Source: an uncultured Pseudomonadota bacterium
GTDB taxonomy: Bacteria; Pseudomonadota; Gammaproteobacteria; Steroidobacterales; Steroidobacteraceae
Reading direction: 5' to 3'
NCBI GenBank assembly: GCA_903884235.1
Contig: CAISEB010000020.1
Span: forward strand, 62,001 to 126,000
Length of the DNA stretch: 64,000 nt
Shown one piece after another: positions 8,393-17,502 of this stretch (the first letter of the stretch is position 1; the number at the start of each line of letters is the position of its first letter). The notes below the pieces were generated by a model. The model was not told the origin of the DNA. It saw nothing but the letters and a program-made list of their open reading frames with translations, and ran no database searches. The translations under genes and the position numbers were made by a program.

Positions 8393-9703
8393 ATGCCAAC
8401 CCCCTTCCCCACCCGCAAGCCCGTGAAGGCCCCTGGCTTCACCGAGTTCGTCGCCATGATGGCGGCGGCGATGTCGCTGCACGCGATGGCGATCGACACG
8501 ATGCTCCCGGCGCTGCCGCTGATCGGCCACGACTTCGGCGTCTCCGACGAGAATCGCCTGCAGTGGGTGATCACGCTGTTCGTCATGGGCACTGGCGCGG
8601 GCCAGCTCGCATACGGACCACTTGCCGATCGCTTCGGTCGCCGCCCGGTGCTGCTCGGGGGGCTCGCCGTGTACGTGATGATGACGCTCGTCGCCGGACT
8701 CGCCGGGAACCTGAGATTGCTGCTGGTGGCGAGGGTGGCGCAGGGCATCGTCGTGTCGGCGGGCAGCGTCGTGTCCCGGTCCATCGTGCGGGATCGCTAC
8801 TCCGGCCCGACGATGGCGCGGGTGATGTCGACGATCTTCATCGTCTTCCTGCTGGTGCCGATACTCGCGCCGAGCGTCGGACAGCTGCTGCTCTCGATCG
8901 CGAGCTGGCGCGGCATCTTCGTGTTCCTGGCGCTGTACTCGAGCGCCGTGGCCTGCTGGATCGCGCTGCGCCTGCCGGAAACCCTGCCGCCGGAACGACG
9001 CCGCCCACTGAGCGCGGGCCATCTCGGCGAGGCGCTGCTGTTCGTGCTCGGGGAGCCGACCTCGATCCTCTACACCCTGGCAATGACCGCGATGTTCGGC
9101 TCGCTGCTCGCGTTCGTGAGCACGCTGCCACAGATCTTCGTCGGTGCATTCCACGCGCCGCAGCTGATGGCGGTGACGTTCGCCACGTGCGCGGGGACGA
9201 TGGCGGTGGCATCGTTCGCCAACTCCCGGCTCGTCGAGCGGCTTGGCATGCACCTGATATCGCACGCCGCACTGCTGGGCTTCATCGTCGTGGCCGCCGT
9301 GCATACCGCCATCGCATGGTCCGGGCACGAGACACTGCCCACGTTCACGGTGCTGCAGGCGCTCGCACTGGCCTGCTTCGGCCTCGCGACGTCGAATTTC
9401 GGCGCGATCGCGATGCAGCCGATGGGATCCATGGCCGGCAGCGCAGCCTCGCTGCAGGGCGTCATTTCGACGGTTGGGGGAGCAGCCCTCGCCTCGCTGA
9501 TCGGCCACCAGTGGTCCGGGTCGGTGCTGTTCCTGCCCGCCGGCGCGCTCTGCTGCGGATTGGTCACGCTCTGCTGCGTCCTCGGCGCCGAACGCATGCA
9601 GCTGTTCCGGAGCCGCCATCCCGTGCAATCCCAGGCGGCCGCCGACGGCCGTGCGGATTATCATCCGCAGCCTACCGTCACGAGCGACAGGAGCGACCCT
9701 TGA
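8393..9703 (+). CDS. Bcr/CflA-type MFS drug exporter
   Basis: A 436-residue major facilitator protein with about 12 membrane segments. The first helix (SLHAMAIDTMLPALPLIG) and the loop motif GPLADRFGRRPVLLGG (residues about 78-95) are typical of the Bcr/CflA drug:proton antiporter group, as is RSIVRDRYSG later on. It likely exports a small toxic compound across the inner membrane. Its stop overlaps the TTG start of the next gene by four bases, so the two are translated together. The substrate cannot be told from sequence. Confidence 0.82.
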   Translation: MPTPFPTRKPVKAPGFTEFVAMMAAAMSLHAMAIDTMLPALPLIGHDFGVSDENRLQWVITLFVMGTGAGQLAYGPLADRFGRRPVLLGGLAVYVMMTLVAGLAGNLRLLLVARVAQGIVVSAGSVVSRSIVRDRYSGPTMARVMSTIFIVFLLVPILAPSVGQLLLSIASWRGIFVFLALYSSAVACWIALRLPETLPPERRRPLSAGHLGEALLFVLGEPTSILYTLAMTAMFGSLLAFVSTLPQIFVGAFHAPQLMAVTFATCAGTMAVASFANSRLVERLGMHLISHAALLGFIVVAAVHTAIAWSGHETLPTFTVLQALALACFGLATSNFGAIAMQPMGSMAGSAASLQGVISTVGGAALASLIGHQWSGSVLFLPAGALCCGLVTLCCVLGAERMQLFRSRHPVQSQAAADGRADYHPQPTVTSDRSDP

Positions 9704-10680
9704 GAGTCTGCATCGTCGGTGCCGGCGCGATCGGCGGCTTCCTCGGCACGCGCCTCGCGGCGGCCGGTCGTGCCTCCGTGTCGGCGCTCGCACGCGGTGC
9801 CACGCTCGATGCGCTGCAGACGCATGGCTGGCGCCTGTTCCAGGACGACGCGCTGCTGCAGGTGCCGGCGCACGCTGCCTCCGATCCGGCATCCCTTGGC
9901 GTCCAGGATCTCGTCGTGATCGCGGTGAAGGGCCAGTCACTCCCGGCGCTTGCGCCGAGCCTCGCGCCGCTGGTCGGGCCGGCGACGCTGGTGCTGCCGG
10001 CGATGAACGGAGTGCCGTGGTGGTTCGGTGCCGTGACGCCGCAGCTCGCAGCCGCACCGCTCGAGATGGTGGATCCGGGCGGCGCCGTCACCCAGGCACT
10101 GCCGGTTCAGCAGGTGATCGGCTGCGTCGTGCATGCAAGCACCTCGACCACGGCGCCTGCGTTCGTCGCGCACACCATGGGGCGCGGCCTGATCATCGGC
10201 GAGCCGGCCGGCGGCGACAGCGATCGAGTTCGCGTGGTCGCGGAGCTGCTCACGCACGCCGGCTTCAGCGTCACGTGCTCGGAGCGGATCCGCCATGACG
10301 TCTGGTACAAGCTGTGGGGCAACATGACCGCGAATCCGGTCTCGGCGCTCACCGGCGCCACGATGGATCGCGTGCTCGACGACGACCTGGTCCGCGCGTT
10401 CAACAGCGGCGCGATGCGCGAGGCCGCTTCCATCGGCGAGCGGATCGGATGCGTGATCGAGCAGACACCAGACGATCGCCACGCAATCTCGCGTCGGCTC
10501 GGCGCATTCCGCACGTCGATGCTGCAGGATGTGGATGCAGGGCGCCCGCTCGAGCTCGACGCCCTGGTCGGGGTGGTCCGGGAGATTGGCCAGCGCGTCG
10601 GCGTCGCGACGCCGTCCATCGATGCGCTGTACGGGTTGGCGCGCCTGTTCGGTCGCGTCCACGGCCTCTACCCGCCTTGA
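9700..10680 (+). CDS. 2-dehydropantoate 2-reductase family protein (PanE-like)
   Basis: A 326-residue NADPH-dependent ketopantoate-reductase-fold protein. The N-terminus MRVCIVGAGAIGGFLG is the Rossmann nucleotide loop; AVKGQ near residue 72 and VWYKLWGNMTANPVSALTG near residues 203-221 hold the catalytic-lysine region of the family. The start is a TTG at 9700, chosen because AGGAG lies seven bases upstream and the dinucleotide-binding fold begins right there; the stop of the MFS gene overlaps it. Being coupled to an exporter and not to panB or panC, it may reduce another 2-oxo acid rather than make pantothenate. Confidence 0.85.
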   Translation: MRVCIVGAGAIGGFLGTRLAAAGRASVSALARGATLDALQTHGWRLFQDDALLQVPAHAASDPASLGVQDLVVIAVKGQSLPALAPSLAPLVGPATLVLPAMNGVPWWFGAVTPQLAAAPLEMVDPGGAVTQALPVQQVIGCVVHASTSTTAPAFVAHTMGRGLIIGEPAGGDSDRVRVVAELLTHAGFSVTCSERIRHDVWYKLWGNMTANPVSALTGATMDRVLDDDLVRAFNSGAMREAASIGERIGCVIEQTPDDRHAISRRLGAFRTSMLQDVDAGRPLELDALVGVVREIGQRVGVATPSIDALYGLARLFGRVHGLYPP

Positions 10681-10695
10681 CCGGGCCGGGGAGGA

Positions 10696-10722
10696 AGCGG
10701 GGCCCGCCATGCGGGCCCCGCT
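10696..10722. terminator. bidirectional terminator between convergent genes
   Basis: A perfect 12-bp GC stem (AGCGGGGCCCGC and its complement) with a 3-base loop lies between the ends of the PanE-like gene and the YceI gene, placed to serve both. Confidence 0.7.
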
Positions 10723-10728
10723 GCTACA

Positions 10729-11310
10729 TCAGTCGGCGCGAACGCCCTCGACCTGGATCAGGAGCTTCACCGCCTGCTTGAACCCATAGGCCTCGCCGTA
10801 GCTGACGCCGAAGTCCGCGCGGTTGATCTCGGCGGATGCATCCGCGCCGCAGACTTCCTTCTTGCTCATCGGGTTGATCTTGCAGAGGAAGGAGTTCACC
10901 TTCAGCGTGACGGGCTTGGTGACGCCGTGCAGCGTCAGCGTCCCGTCGACCTCGGTCGGCGCGCCCGACTTGTCGAATTTGGCGAGCTTGCCCTCGAACG
11001 TGGCCGTCGGGAACTTCGAGGCGTCGAAGATATCCGCCGAGCGGGCGTGCTCATCCATCTTGTCGAAACCGTAGTCGATCGAGCCGATCTCGACGGTCAC
11101 GGACACGGTGCCGGCCTGCGCCTCTTTGTCGTACACGACCTTGCCGGTCGACTTGCGGAACTTGCCACGCCACACCGATAGCCCGCCCATGTGATCGGCC
11201 TCGAAGCTCGGGTAGGTGTGCGTCGGGTCGAGCACGTAGGTCACGGGAGCGGCCATCGTCGGGGTCGTCATCAGGATCGCGGCGGCGAGCGCCACCAGTT
11301 GCTTCGTCAT
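10729..11310 (-). CDS. YceI-family periplasmic lipid-binding protein
   Basis: A 193-residue secreted protein: signal peptide residues 1-20 (TMA-AP cleavage), then the YceI lipocalin-like beta-barrel with the opening YVLDPTHTYPSFEADHMG and the later TFEGKLAKF and GTLTLHGVTKPVTLKV segments. YceI proteins bind polyisoprenoids such as ubiquinone in the periplasm. Two cysteines (LCKINPMSKKEVCG) suggest a disulfide. The ATG 11310 start has GGAGG seven bases upstream. It faces the PanE-like gene across a shared hairpin. Confidence 0.9.
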   Translation of the reverse strand: MTKQLVALAAAILMTTPTMAAPVTYVLDPTHTYPSFEADHMGGLSVWRGKFRKSTGKVVYDKEAQAGTVSVTVEIGSIDYGFDKMDEHARSADIFDASKFPTATFEGKLAKFDKSGAPTEVDGTLTLHGVTKPVTLKVNSFLCKINPMSKKEVCGADASAEINRADFGVSYGEAYGFKQAVKLLIQVEGVRAD

Positions 11311-11337
11311 TATTGCCTCCTGGGCATCCTTACCTAT

Positions 11338-11356
11338 CCCGCCGCTGCGCGGCGGG
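11338..11356 (-). terminator. hairpin behind the glyoxalase-fold gene
   Basis: CCCGCCGC and GCGGCGGG form an 8-bp stem with a 3-base loop between the stop of the VOC gene (11419) and the YceI start. It would separate the two minus-strand units. Confidence 0.45.
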
Positions 11357-11418
11357 CACTGTGTTCCTTTCGACGCCGCCAAGGGCGCAGGGTTCCCTGC
11401 ACCCACGGTGACGCGCGA

Positions 11419-11793
11419 TCAGCCAATGTGGTAGATCGCGAGCTTGTTGCCGTCGAGATCGCGAAAATACCCGGCATAGAAGCTGTCGCCGCGCAGGCCG
11501 ACGGCGCCTTCGTCCTTGCCACCCCGCGCGAGGGCGCGGGCGTGCACCGCCTCGACCTCGGCGCGCGAGCGTGCGAGCAGCGAGATCATCGTGCCGTTAC
11601 CGGCGGTGGCGGGCTTGCCGTCGTGCGGCTTGATGACCAGCAGCAGTGGCGAGCCCGGGACCGTATCCCAGGCGACGAAGCGGTCGGTCTGCCAGTCGGC
11701 ATTGCGCTTGGCGCCGAGTGCCGCCAGCACGTCGTCGTAGAAGCCGCCGGCGCGGTCGATGTCGTTGGTCCCGAGCGTCACGTATCCGATCAT
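11419..11793 (-). CDS. VOC-family (glyoxalase-fold) protein
   Basis: A 124-residue protein starting MIGYVTLGTNDIDRAGGFYDDVLAALGA, the classic first beta-alpha-beta unit of the vicinal-oxygen-chelate fold, and ending YFRDLDGNKLAIYHIG. Such small members usually bind a divalent metal as dimers and act as lyases, dioxygenases or resistance proteins; the reaction here is not known. The ATG 11793 has GAGGAA upstream. It lies alone on the minus strand, 62 bases downstream of the phosphoesterase gene and possibly co-transcribed with it. Confidence 0.8.
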   Translation of the reverse strand: MIGYVTLGTNDIDRAGGFYDDVLAALGAKRNADWQTDRFVAWDTVPGSPLLLVIKPHDGKPATAGNGTMISLLARSRAEVEAVHARALARGGKDEGAVGLRGDSFYAGYFRDLDGNKLAIYHIG

Positions 11794-11855
11794 GTCTGTT
11801 CCTCGCCTGACTTGGTGCCGTAGATTCAGTGGGTTGCGCGACAACCGCGCCCGGT

Positions 11856-13013
11856 TCAGTGTTCCTGCTCGCCCGCGAGGCACGAGGGCGCCGCGGGCGA
11901 ACGACCGATCTCCTCCAGCCGCGGATTCTCCTCGAAGCAGAAGGCCGCATCGCCCGGACCGTAGTCGGGGGGCAGCGCCGCGTCGATGTCTGCCCTCGTC
12001 AGTTCGTGGTAGGTGAACGCAATGTCGCCGTCCGCACCGACACGGCCGCTCAGGTAGCCGTACACATGCGAGCGCGCGCCGGGACCTGGCGCAACCTCCG
12101 CGGGAAGCGGGTAGCGGACCGCGCCGGCCGTGCCTACGATCCAGCCGGGCAGCACCACCCCGCCGTGGCGGGGATCCTGCCAGTACTTCGTCGCGTAGAG
12201 GTTCTCGAGGTAATAGTGCGAATGGCTCGCGAGCACGTACACGTGCTTGCCGCGCTTGTGCGCCTCGACGAGCTTGCGGTAGACCTTCTCGCCGCTGAGG
12301 ATGCCATCGTTCGACGAACACATGCTGTGGTGGTCGGCGAGGCTGTGCGGCAGCGCCTCGTGCATGCCGACGACGACGGTGCGGACGGTGCGGTCGGAGA
12401 TGGCTGCCGCGACGACCGCGTCGAACCAGGCGAGCTGCGCATCGTCGAAGCGATCCCCGACCGCGTTGTCGAGGTTGATGAAGTCGATGCCGTCGACGAT
12501 CCAGTGATAGTACGTCCGTGCCGTCCCGACCATCCCGGGCGGCAGGCGCTTCTCGTCGCGTACTCGCTGCGCCTTCAGTTCGGGGCGGTCGAGCATCGCC
12601 TCGAACTCGCGCTCGAACTCGCCGCGCGTCTTCGGCTGGATGGTCTCGTGATTGCCGATGCCGACGAAGAAGGGCGTGTCGCCGAAGGCCTTCACCTGGT
12701 GCGCCTTGAAGTCCGGCCAGGCGTCGCGGATGTAGTCGTCGAAGCTCGGGCGGGCCTCCGTGAAGCGGCGCTCGCGGACGTAGTCCTCGTCGATGCCCCG
12801 GATCCGGCGCAGGTCGCCGAGATGCCAGTAGAAATCAGCCCCTTCCCCATGCACGGCGCTGGCGATCGCGGGCATCACTAGATTCCCGCAGTTGCGCGAA
12901 TCACCGGAGACGGCGAACGTCCACGGCCGGTGCGGTCCGGCGTCGGCCGGAGCGGCTATCGTGGCGAGCGCTGCGACGAGCGCGAACAGCGGTCTGGTGG
13001 CAATCCTGGACAT
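11856..13013 (-). CDS. secreted calcineurin-like metallophosphoesterase
   Basis: A 385-residue protein with a signal peptide (residues 1-25, ending PADAG) and the metal-binding motifs of the calcineurin-like fold in order: SGDSRNCGN (near residue 35), WHLGDL (near 62), GIGNHET (near 117), VVGMHEALPHS (near 222) and ASHSHYY (near 262). In the first motif S-G-D replaces the commoner D-x-H, so one metal ligand may differ. It should hydrolyse phosphate esters in the periplasm. The substrate is unknown. It stands divergent from the PsiE-like gene, which could point to phosphate metabolism, but I see no Pho box. Confidence 0.75.
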   Translation of the reverse strand: MSRIATRPLFALVAALATIAAPADAGPHRPWTFAVSGDSRNCGNLVMPAIASAVHGEGADFYWHLGDLRRIRGIDEDYVRERRFTEARPSFDDYIRDAWPDFKAHQVKAFGDTPFFVGIGNHETIQPKTRGEFEREFEAMLDRPELKAQRVRDEKRLPPGMVGTARTYYHWIVDGIDFINLDNAVGDRFDDAQLAWFDAVVAAAISDRTVRTVVVGMHEALPHSLADHHSMCSSNDGILSGEKVYRKLVEAHKRGKHVYVLASHSHYYLENLYATKYWQDPRHGGVVLPGWIVGTAGAVRYPLPAEVAPGPGARSHVYGYLSGRVGADGDIAFTYHELTRADIDAALPPDYGPGDAAFCFEENPRLEEIGRSPAAPSCLAGEQEH

Positions 13014-13213
13014 CGGTGTAGGGGCCGGACGGGGCGGGCTGGCGCCGGGCCGATAGTGTGCTTGATCGGGCGCGGCGGTGCGAGTCTCCGCGACCCCGGC
13101 CACCGTACCGCCCGGCACCCGCCCATCTCGCACCACGCTGCCGCCCTCCACTGGACGGCGGCGAATTTGTCTGCCTAACTGGCGCTCCGACCATCGCCAG
13201 ACATGGGGGTCCG

Positions 13214-13624
13214 ATGCGGCTGCTGCACCTGTTCGAAACCGTGATCAATACATCGCTGCTCGTGATGATGGCGATCATCGTCGCGCTGACGACGATCGAT
13301 CTCGGCTGGTCCATCATCCAGGACGTCATGACCGCACCCGTCCTGCGACTCGACGTCTCCCAGCTGGTCGACCTGTTCAGCATGTTCCTGCTGGTGCTGA
13401 TCGGCGTCGAACTGCTGGAGACGGTGAAGGCCTACATGATCGACAAGTCCGTCCACGTCGAGGTCATCGTGTCCGTCGGGCTCGTGGCCATCACCCGCAA
13501 GGTCGTCCTGCTCGAGCCGAAAACCCTCGACGGCCTGTCCCTGATCGGCATCGCGGCCATCATTGCCGCGCTCGCCGGTGCCTATTGGGCGCTGCGCCGT
13601 TCGGCGACGCCGCGCCAAGCCTGA
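13214..13624 (+). CDS. PsiE-like inner-membrane protein
   Basis: A 136-residue protein with four hydrophobic segments (about residues 14-32, 54-72, 85-100 and 110-128) resembling the phosphate-starvation-inducible PsiE family. The segment LFSMFLLVLIGVELLETVKAY is the best family marker. Its biochemical role is not known for the family. ATG 13214 is preceded by GGGGG. The next gene begins 34 bases downstream on the same strand. Confidence 0.7.
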   Translation: MRLLHLFETVINTSLLVMMAIIVALTTIDLGWSIIQDVMTAPVLRLDVSQLVDLFSMFLLVLIGVELLETVKAYMIDKSVHVEVIVSVGLVAITRKVVLLEPKTLDGLSLIGIAAIIAALAGAYWALRRSATPRQA

Positions 13625-13658
13625 ACCGCGCCCGCCCGCAACGTCCGGAGACGCCTCG

Positions 13659-14975
13659 ATGAGACTGCACCGCTTTCCAACTCTCGTGTTTGGCTGCCTC
13701 GTGCTGGCCACGGCCCTCGCCGCGGAGCCTCCGAGCCGCACGGCGATCGACGCACCGGAGCTCGCCCGGCTCGGCCCGGCACCCGTCGGCGTGCGCACGC
13801 TGACGCTCGTCAATCGTGACCAGCCCGATCCGCTCGCCTTCGACGCGAAGTCCGGCAAGGCGCCGCTGCGCGACCGGACGTTGGTCGTGGACCTCTGGTA
13901 TCCGGCACGCGATGCCGGCGGCGCTCCGGAAACGTACTCGGCCGACCTGCCGTCGGAAGGGTCGGCGCCGCCCGCGAAATTCACGATTCCGGGCATCGCG
14001 GTCCGCGACGCGCGCGCCGCCGCCGGCCGCCATCCGCTGGTCGTCGTGTCGCACGGGTATTCGAATGCGACGGTCGCGTTGAGCTGGCTGACGGAGAACC
14101 TCGCCTCGAAAGGCTATGTCGTCGCCGCGATCCGCCATGAGGATCCGACCATCGGCGATCGCACGCAGTTCGCCGGACCGCTGCTGCGGCGTCCGATCGA
14201 CATCGCGTTCGTCGCCTCGAGCCTGCAGGCCTCGCTCGGCGCTGAGGGACTCGTCGATCCGTCGCGCACCGCGCTCGTCGGCTACTCGATGGGCGGCTAC
14301 GGCGTGCTGACCGCAGGCGGCGGCATCCTCGATCCGGACGGCCCGGCCGTCCGGCAGCTCGTGCCCGGCGGGCTGATGGCACCGTTCGCCCGTGGCGGGG
14401 CGCGCCAGGACGAGATCGTCGTCAAGGGCCTGCGCGCCATCGTCGCGCTCGCACCGGCCGGCGGCGGCGCCCTCAGCGCGTGGGGCCGGGATGGCCTCGC
14501 GGGTATCCATGCCCCGCTGCTGCTGATCGCCGGCGACCACGACCACACCGTCGACTACACCACCGGCGCACGCGCGTTCCTCGATGCGACGACCTCGGTA
14601 CGCCGCTACCTGTTGACGTATCGCGGCGGCGGCCACGCGATCGGGCTCAACTCAGCGCCAGACTCGATGCGATCGAACCTGTGGGACTTCAGCTGGTTCG
14701 AGGATCCGGTCTGGCGCAAGGACCGGATCATCGCCATCAACCTGCACATGATCACGGCATTCCTGGACCGCTACGTGCGCGACGACGAGAGTCGTGCCGC
14801 CTACCTCGACGTGGCCGTGTCCGATTCCAACGCAGGCGCCTGGCCGGCCGAGGATGCCGGCCGCTTCGACACGATCAGCCCGGGCACCGGGTCGATCACG
14901 GTGTGGAAGGGCTTCCAGCGCAACTTCTCGACCAATCTCGAGCTGCTGCGCAAGGACCCGGAGCCGGCTCGCTGA
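13659..14975 (+). CDS. secreted alpha/beta hydrolase (dienelactone / PAF-acetylhydrolase-like)
   Basis: A 438-residue exported hydrolase: signal peptide residues 1-21, oxyanion-hole strand HPLVVVSHGYSN (near residue 128), nucleophile S210 in VGYSMGGYG, acid residue in IAGDHDHTVDY (near 289) and catalytic histidine in RGGGHAIG (near 326). The arrangement matches the platelet-activating-factor acetylhydrolase and dienelactone-hydrolase group, acting on esters or lactones in the periplasm. It ends at a strong hairpin shared with the convergent GST gene. The natural substrate is unknown. Confidence 0.8.
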   Translation: MRLHRFPTLVFGCLVLATALAAEPPSRTAIDAPELARLGPAPVGVRTLTLVNRDQPDPLAFDAKSGKAPLRDRTLVVDLWYPARDAGGAPETYSADLPSEGSAPPAKFTIPGIAVRDARAAAGRHPLVVVSHGYSNATVALSWLTENLASKGYVVAAIRHEDPTIGDRTQFAGPLLRRPIDIAFVASSLQASLGAEGLVDPSRTALVGYSMGGYGVLTAGGGILDPDGPAVRQLVPGGLMAPFARGGARQDEIVVKGLRAIVALAPAGGGALSAWGRDGLAGIHAPLLLIAGDHDHTVDYTTGARAFLDATTSVRRYLLTYRGGGHAIGLNSAPDSMRSNLWDFSWFEDPVWRKDRIIAINLHMITAFLDRYVRDDESRAAYLDVAVSDSNAGAWPAEDAGRFDTISPGTGSITVWKGFQRNFSTNLELLRKDPEPAR

Positions 14976-14981
14976 GAGGTG

Positions 14982-15003
14982 GCCGGCGCCCTCAGGCGCC
15001 GGC
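14982..15003. terminator. bidirectional hairpin overlapping the GST gene end
   Basis: GCCGGCGCC and GGCGCCGGC form a perfect 9-bp stem around a CTCA loop, six bases after the hydrolase stop. Its right arm lies inside the last codons of the convergent GST gene. Confidence 0.6.
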
Positions 15004-15603
15004 GCGCGCGACGGCCCGCTGGTACGCCGGCCGGGCCTCGATGCGCTCGACGTAGCGCGTGAGGTTCGGATATCGGTCCCGTCCCTCGAAGCGGACGACG
15101 AGCTGGGCGACGAACGACAGCTGGATGTCGGCACCCGTGGGTCCGTCGCCGACGAACCAGTCGCGGCCTTCGAGCTCGCGGTCGAGCCAGCCCATGTGGT
15201 TCTCAATTTCGCTCTGGATGCGCGGATGCAGCGGTGCACCCGCCTCTCCGAGGCGCCCGACGTAGAGCTTGAGCAGCAGCGGCAACATCGCCGAGCCTTC
15301 GGCGTACTGCAGGAACTGTACGTAGCGGTCGTACTCGGGCGAGTCGACCGGGGGTGCGAAGCGCCCGGCTCCATAGTGGCGCAGCAGATAGTCGACGATC
15401 GCGCCGGACTCGATCATCACCCGCTCGCCATCGCGCAACACCGGCGCCTTGCCGAGCGGATGGATCGCCTTGAGCTCCGGCGGCGCGAGGTTCGTGACCG
15501 GATCTCGCTGGTACTGGACGACCTCGTACGGCAGGCCGAGTTCCTCGAGGAGCCAGGTGATTCGCCGGGAGCGCGAGGCATTCAGATGATGAACTTCGAT
15601 CAT
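14992..15603 (-). CDS. glutathione S-transferase family protein
   Basis: A 203-residue cytosolic GST: thioredoxin-fold N-terminal domain with the ASRSRRITWLLEELGLPYEVV helix and the cis-proline/glutathione-binding segment GKAPVLRDGERVMIESGAIVDYLL (residues about 51-74), then the all-helical C-terminal domain with TGADIQLSF. Such proteins conjugate or reduce small electrophiles using glutathione. Its ATG overlaps the stop of the upstream membrane-protein gene as ATGA, so they form one unit. The substrate is not predictable. Confidence 0.87.
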   Translation of the reverse strand: MIEVHHLNASRSRRITWLLEELGLPYEVVQYQRDPVTNLAPPELKAIHPLGKAPVLRDGERVMIESGAIVDYLLRHYGAGRFAPPVDSPEYDRYVQFLQYAEGSAMLPLLLKLYVGRLGEAGAPLHPRIQSEIENHMGWLDRELEGRDWFVGDGPTGADIQLSFVAQLVVRFEGRDRYPNLTRYVERIEARPAYQRAVARAGA

Positions 15604-15866
15604 GGGGAGCTCCGTTGGAGGGCCCGGCGCGAGCGCGCGAGCGCGTAGCCGGCGATTCCGAGCCAGACGACATTGAGGAAGGCCGATGGAAATGCGCCGT
15701 TCCAGACGCCATTGGCGGTCATGCCAACGGCTCCGAACAGGTTCATCCACTGGTAGGTCGCGGACTCCGCGGTGATCCGGCGCATCGTCATGAGGCCGTA
15801 CGAGCCGAGAATCAGCAGTGCGCCGATCCAGCCGATGATCTCCACGACCCACTTCGCCATCGGCAT
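15600..15866 (-). CDS. small multi-pass membrane protein (CBU_0592-like)
   Basis: An 88-residue protein with three hydrophobic helices (about residues 8-28, 38-56, 60-76) of the kind IIGWIGALLILGSYGLM..YQWMNLFGAVGM..AFLNVVWLGIAGY. This pattern matches small uncharacterised transporter-like or permease-like proteins (CBU_0592 type). ATG 15866 or ATG 15860 may be the start. It is translationally coupled to the GST gene. Function unknown. Confidence 0.65.
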   Translation of the reverse strand: MPMAKWVVEIIGWIGALLILGSYGLMTMRRITAESATYQWMNLFGAVGMTANGVWNGAFPSAFLNVVWLGIAGYALARSRRALQRSSP

Positions 15867-16010
15867 CCCCCAGACACATCCACGCAGAATCCGCCCGACT
15901 CTAGAGACTCTCGAACCGTCCCACAATGAGGCCGGGGCCGGGCCGTCACGCGGCAGCCCCATGTGTCGGGTAGGATTGGCGCCCGGAGCAACTCTGCAGC
16001 ACACGCGTCT

Positions 16011-17393
16011 ATGTCGATCAGCAACGCACGCACCGTCGCCATCGTAGGTGCCGGCTATTCGGGCACGCTCCTGGCGATCAACCTGCTTCGCGCCGCCGCG
16101 CGCCCGACGCGCGTCGTGCTCGTGGAACGCAGCGGCAGCATCGCCCGTGGCGCCGCCTACGCCCGTCGCGACTTCCCCTACATCCTGAACGTGCCCGCGT
16201 CGCACATGTCGGCCACGGGATCGGACCCGGACGAGTTCCTGCACTACGTGCAGCGCTTCCTGCCGACGACTCGCGGCGAGGACTTCATTTCGCGGGAGAT
16301 GTACGGCAACTACCTCGAACAGCTGCTCGAGGCGGCCGTCGGCGCGGCGCGGCCCGGCGTGTCGTTCGAGCACCGAACCGGATCGGTGCTGGATGTCCGC
16401 GAGCCCAAGCGGCCGGAGCTGCTCTTCGCCGATGGCACGAGACTCGCGGCCGACGAAGTCGTGCTGGCCCTCGGCAACCCACCCGCGGCAGACCCATGTC
16501 CGGCTCCGGGGATGATGGGCATCCCGGGCGTGCGTCCGGATCCCTGGACTCGCATCGAGGGCAGCGATCCCGCGCGTCCGCTGCTGGTCATCGGCAGCGG
16601 GCTGACGATGGCCGACGTCGTCTGCGACACGGTGGCGCGCTCGCCGGGACGCCCGATCCACGTGCTCTCGCGCCACGGCCTGATTCCACCCGACCAGACG
16701 AACTTCCAGCGCGCGCCCGCCCACCTTGCGACCCATCCGCTGGAGCCGACGCCGTCGCTGCGGCGACTCGTCGCGTCGGCGCGGGGCCTGGTGCGGGAGA
16801 TCGAGGTGCGCGGCGGGGACTGGCGCACGGCCATCGCGACGATCCGCAGCGCCGCACCCCGCCTGTGGCGCGCCCTGCCGCCGGCCGAACGGCGGCGATT
16901 CCTGCGGCACGTCCGCAGCCACTGGGATTCCCTGCGCCATCGGCTGCCGGGCTCCGTCCGTGCCCGAGTCGTGGCGCTGCACGCGCGAGGCCAGCTGAAG
17001 CTGCACGCGGGTCGGCTGGTCTCGGTGACGCGGGAAGGCGACGAACTGGTCGCACGATGGCAGCCGCGCGGCCAGACGCTGGTGCGCGAGCTGCGGGCCG
17101 GCGAGGTCGCCAATTGCACGGGCCCCGACTACGACATCCGCCGCTCGACGGAGCCGCTGTGGCAGGCACTGGTCGCGCGCGGCGATGCCGTCGGCGACGA
17201 GCTCGGCCTTGGGGTCCGAACGGCGACCCACGGCGCGCTGCTCGATCACCACGGCCACGCGCACCACCACCTCTACTACGTCGGTCCGATGCTCCGCGCC
17301 GACCACTGGGAGGCGACGGCGGCCGCCGAACTCCGCGACCGGATCGAGGCGCTGGCGCGCTTCCTGATAGTCCAGGACCGGGCGCCCCGATGA
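16011..17393 (+). CDS. FAD/NAD(P)-binding protein (PF13454-type)
   Basis: A 460-residue flavoprotein. The N-terminus TVAIVGAGYSGTLLAINLL is the FAD-binding Rossmann loop; ARRDFPYILNVPASHMSA (residues about 55-72) and ALGNPP near 157, followed by the second nucleotide loop LLVIGSGLTMADV near 191-203, are hallmarks of the uncharacterised FAD-NAD(P)-binding family related to HpyO and to lysine/ornithine monooxygenases. A histidine-rich LLDHHGHAHHHLYYVGPM stretch lies near the C-terminus. The reaction is unknown; an oxidase or monooxygenase role is likely. It precedes the homocysteine methyltransferase gene by 109 bases, so the two may or may not be linked. Confidence 0.78.
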   Translation: MSISNARTVAIVGAGYSGTLLAINLLRAAARPTRVVLVERSGSIARGAAYARRDFPYILNVPASHMSATGSDPDEFLHYVQRFLPTTRGEDFISREMYGNYLEQLLEAAVGAARPGVSFEHRTGSVLDVREPKRPELLFADGTRLAADEVVLALGNPPAADPCPAPGMMGIPGVRPDPWTRIEGSDPARPLLVIGSGLTMADVVCDTVARSPGRPIHVLSRHGLIPPDQTNFQRAPAHLATHPLEPTPSLRRLVASARGLVREIEVRGGDWRTAIATIRSAAPRLWRALPPAERRRFLRHVRSHWDSLRHRLPGSVRARVVALHARGQLKLHAGRLVSVTREGDELVARWQPRGQTLVRELRAGEVANCTGPDYDIRRSTEPLWQALVARGDAVGDELGLGVRTATHGALLDHHGHAHHHLYYVGPMLRADHWEATAAAELRDRIEALARFLIVQDRAPR

Positions 17394-17502
17394 GCGCGCC
17401 GACCCGCAGTCGCAGTGCAGCAACTGCAGGGTCATTCGCGTTACGATCCGGGTTCCGGCGCGGCGCAGCGCGCCCTCGCCCGCCGTCCACGCAACCGAGG
17501 TC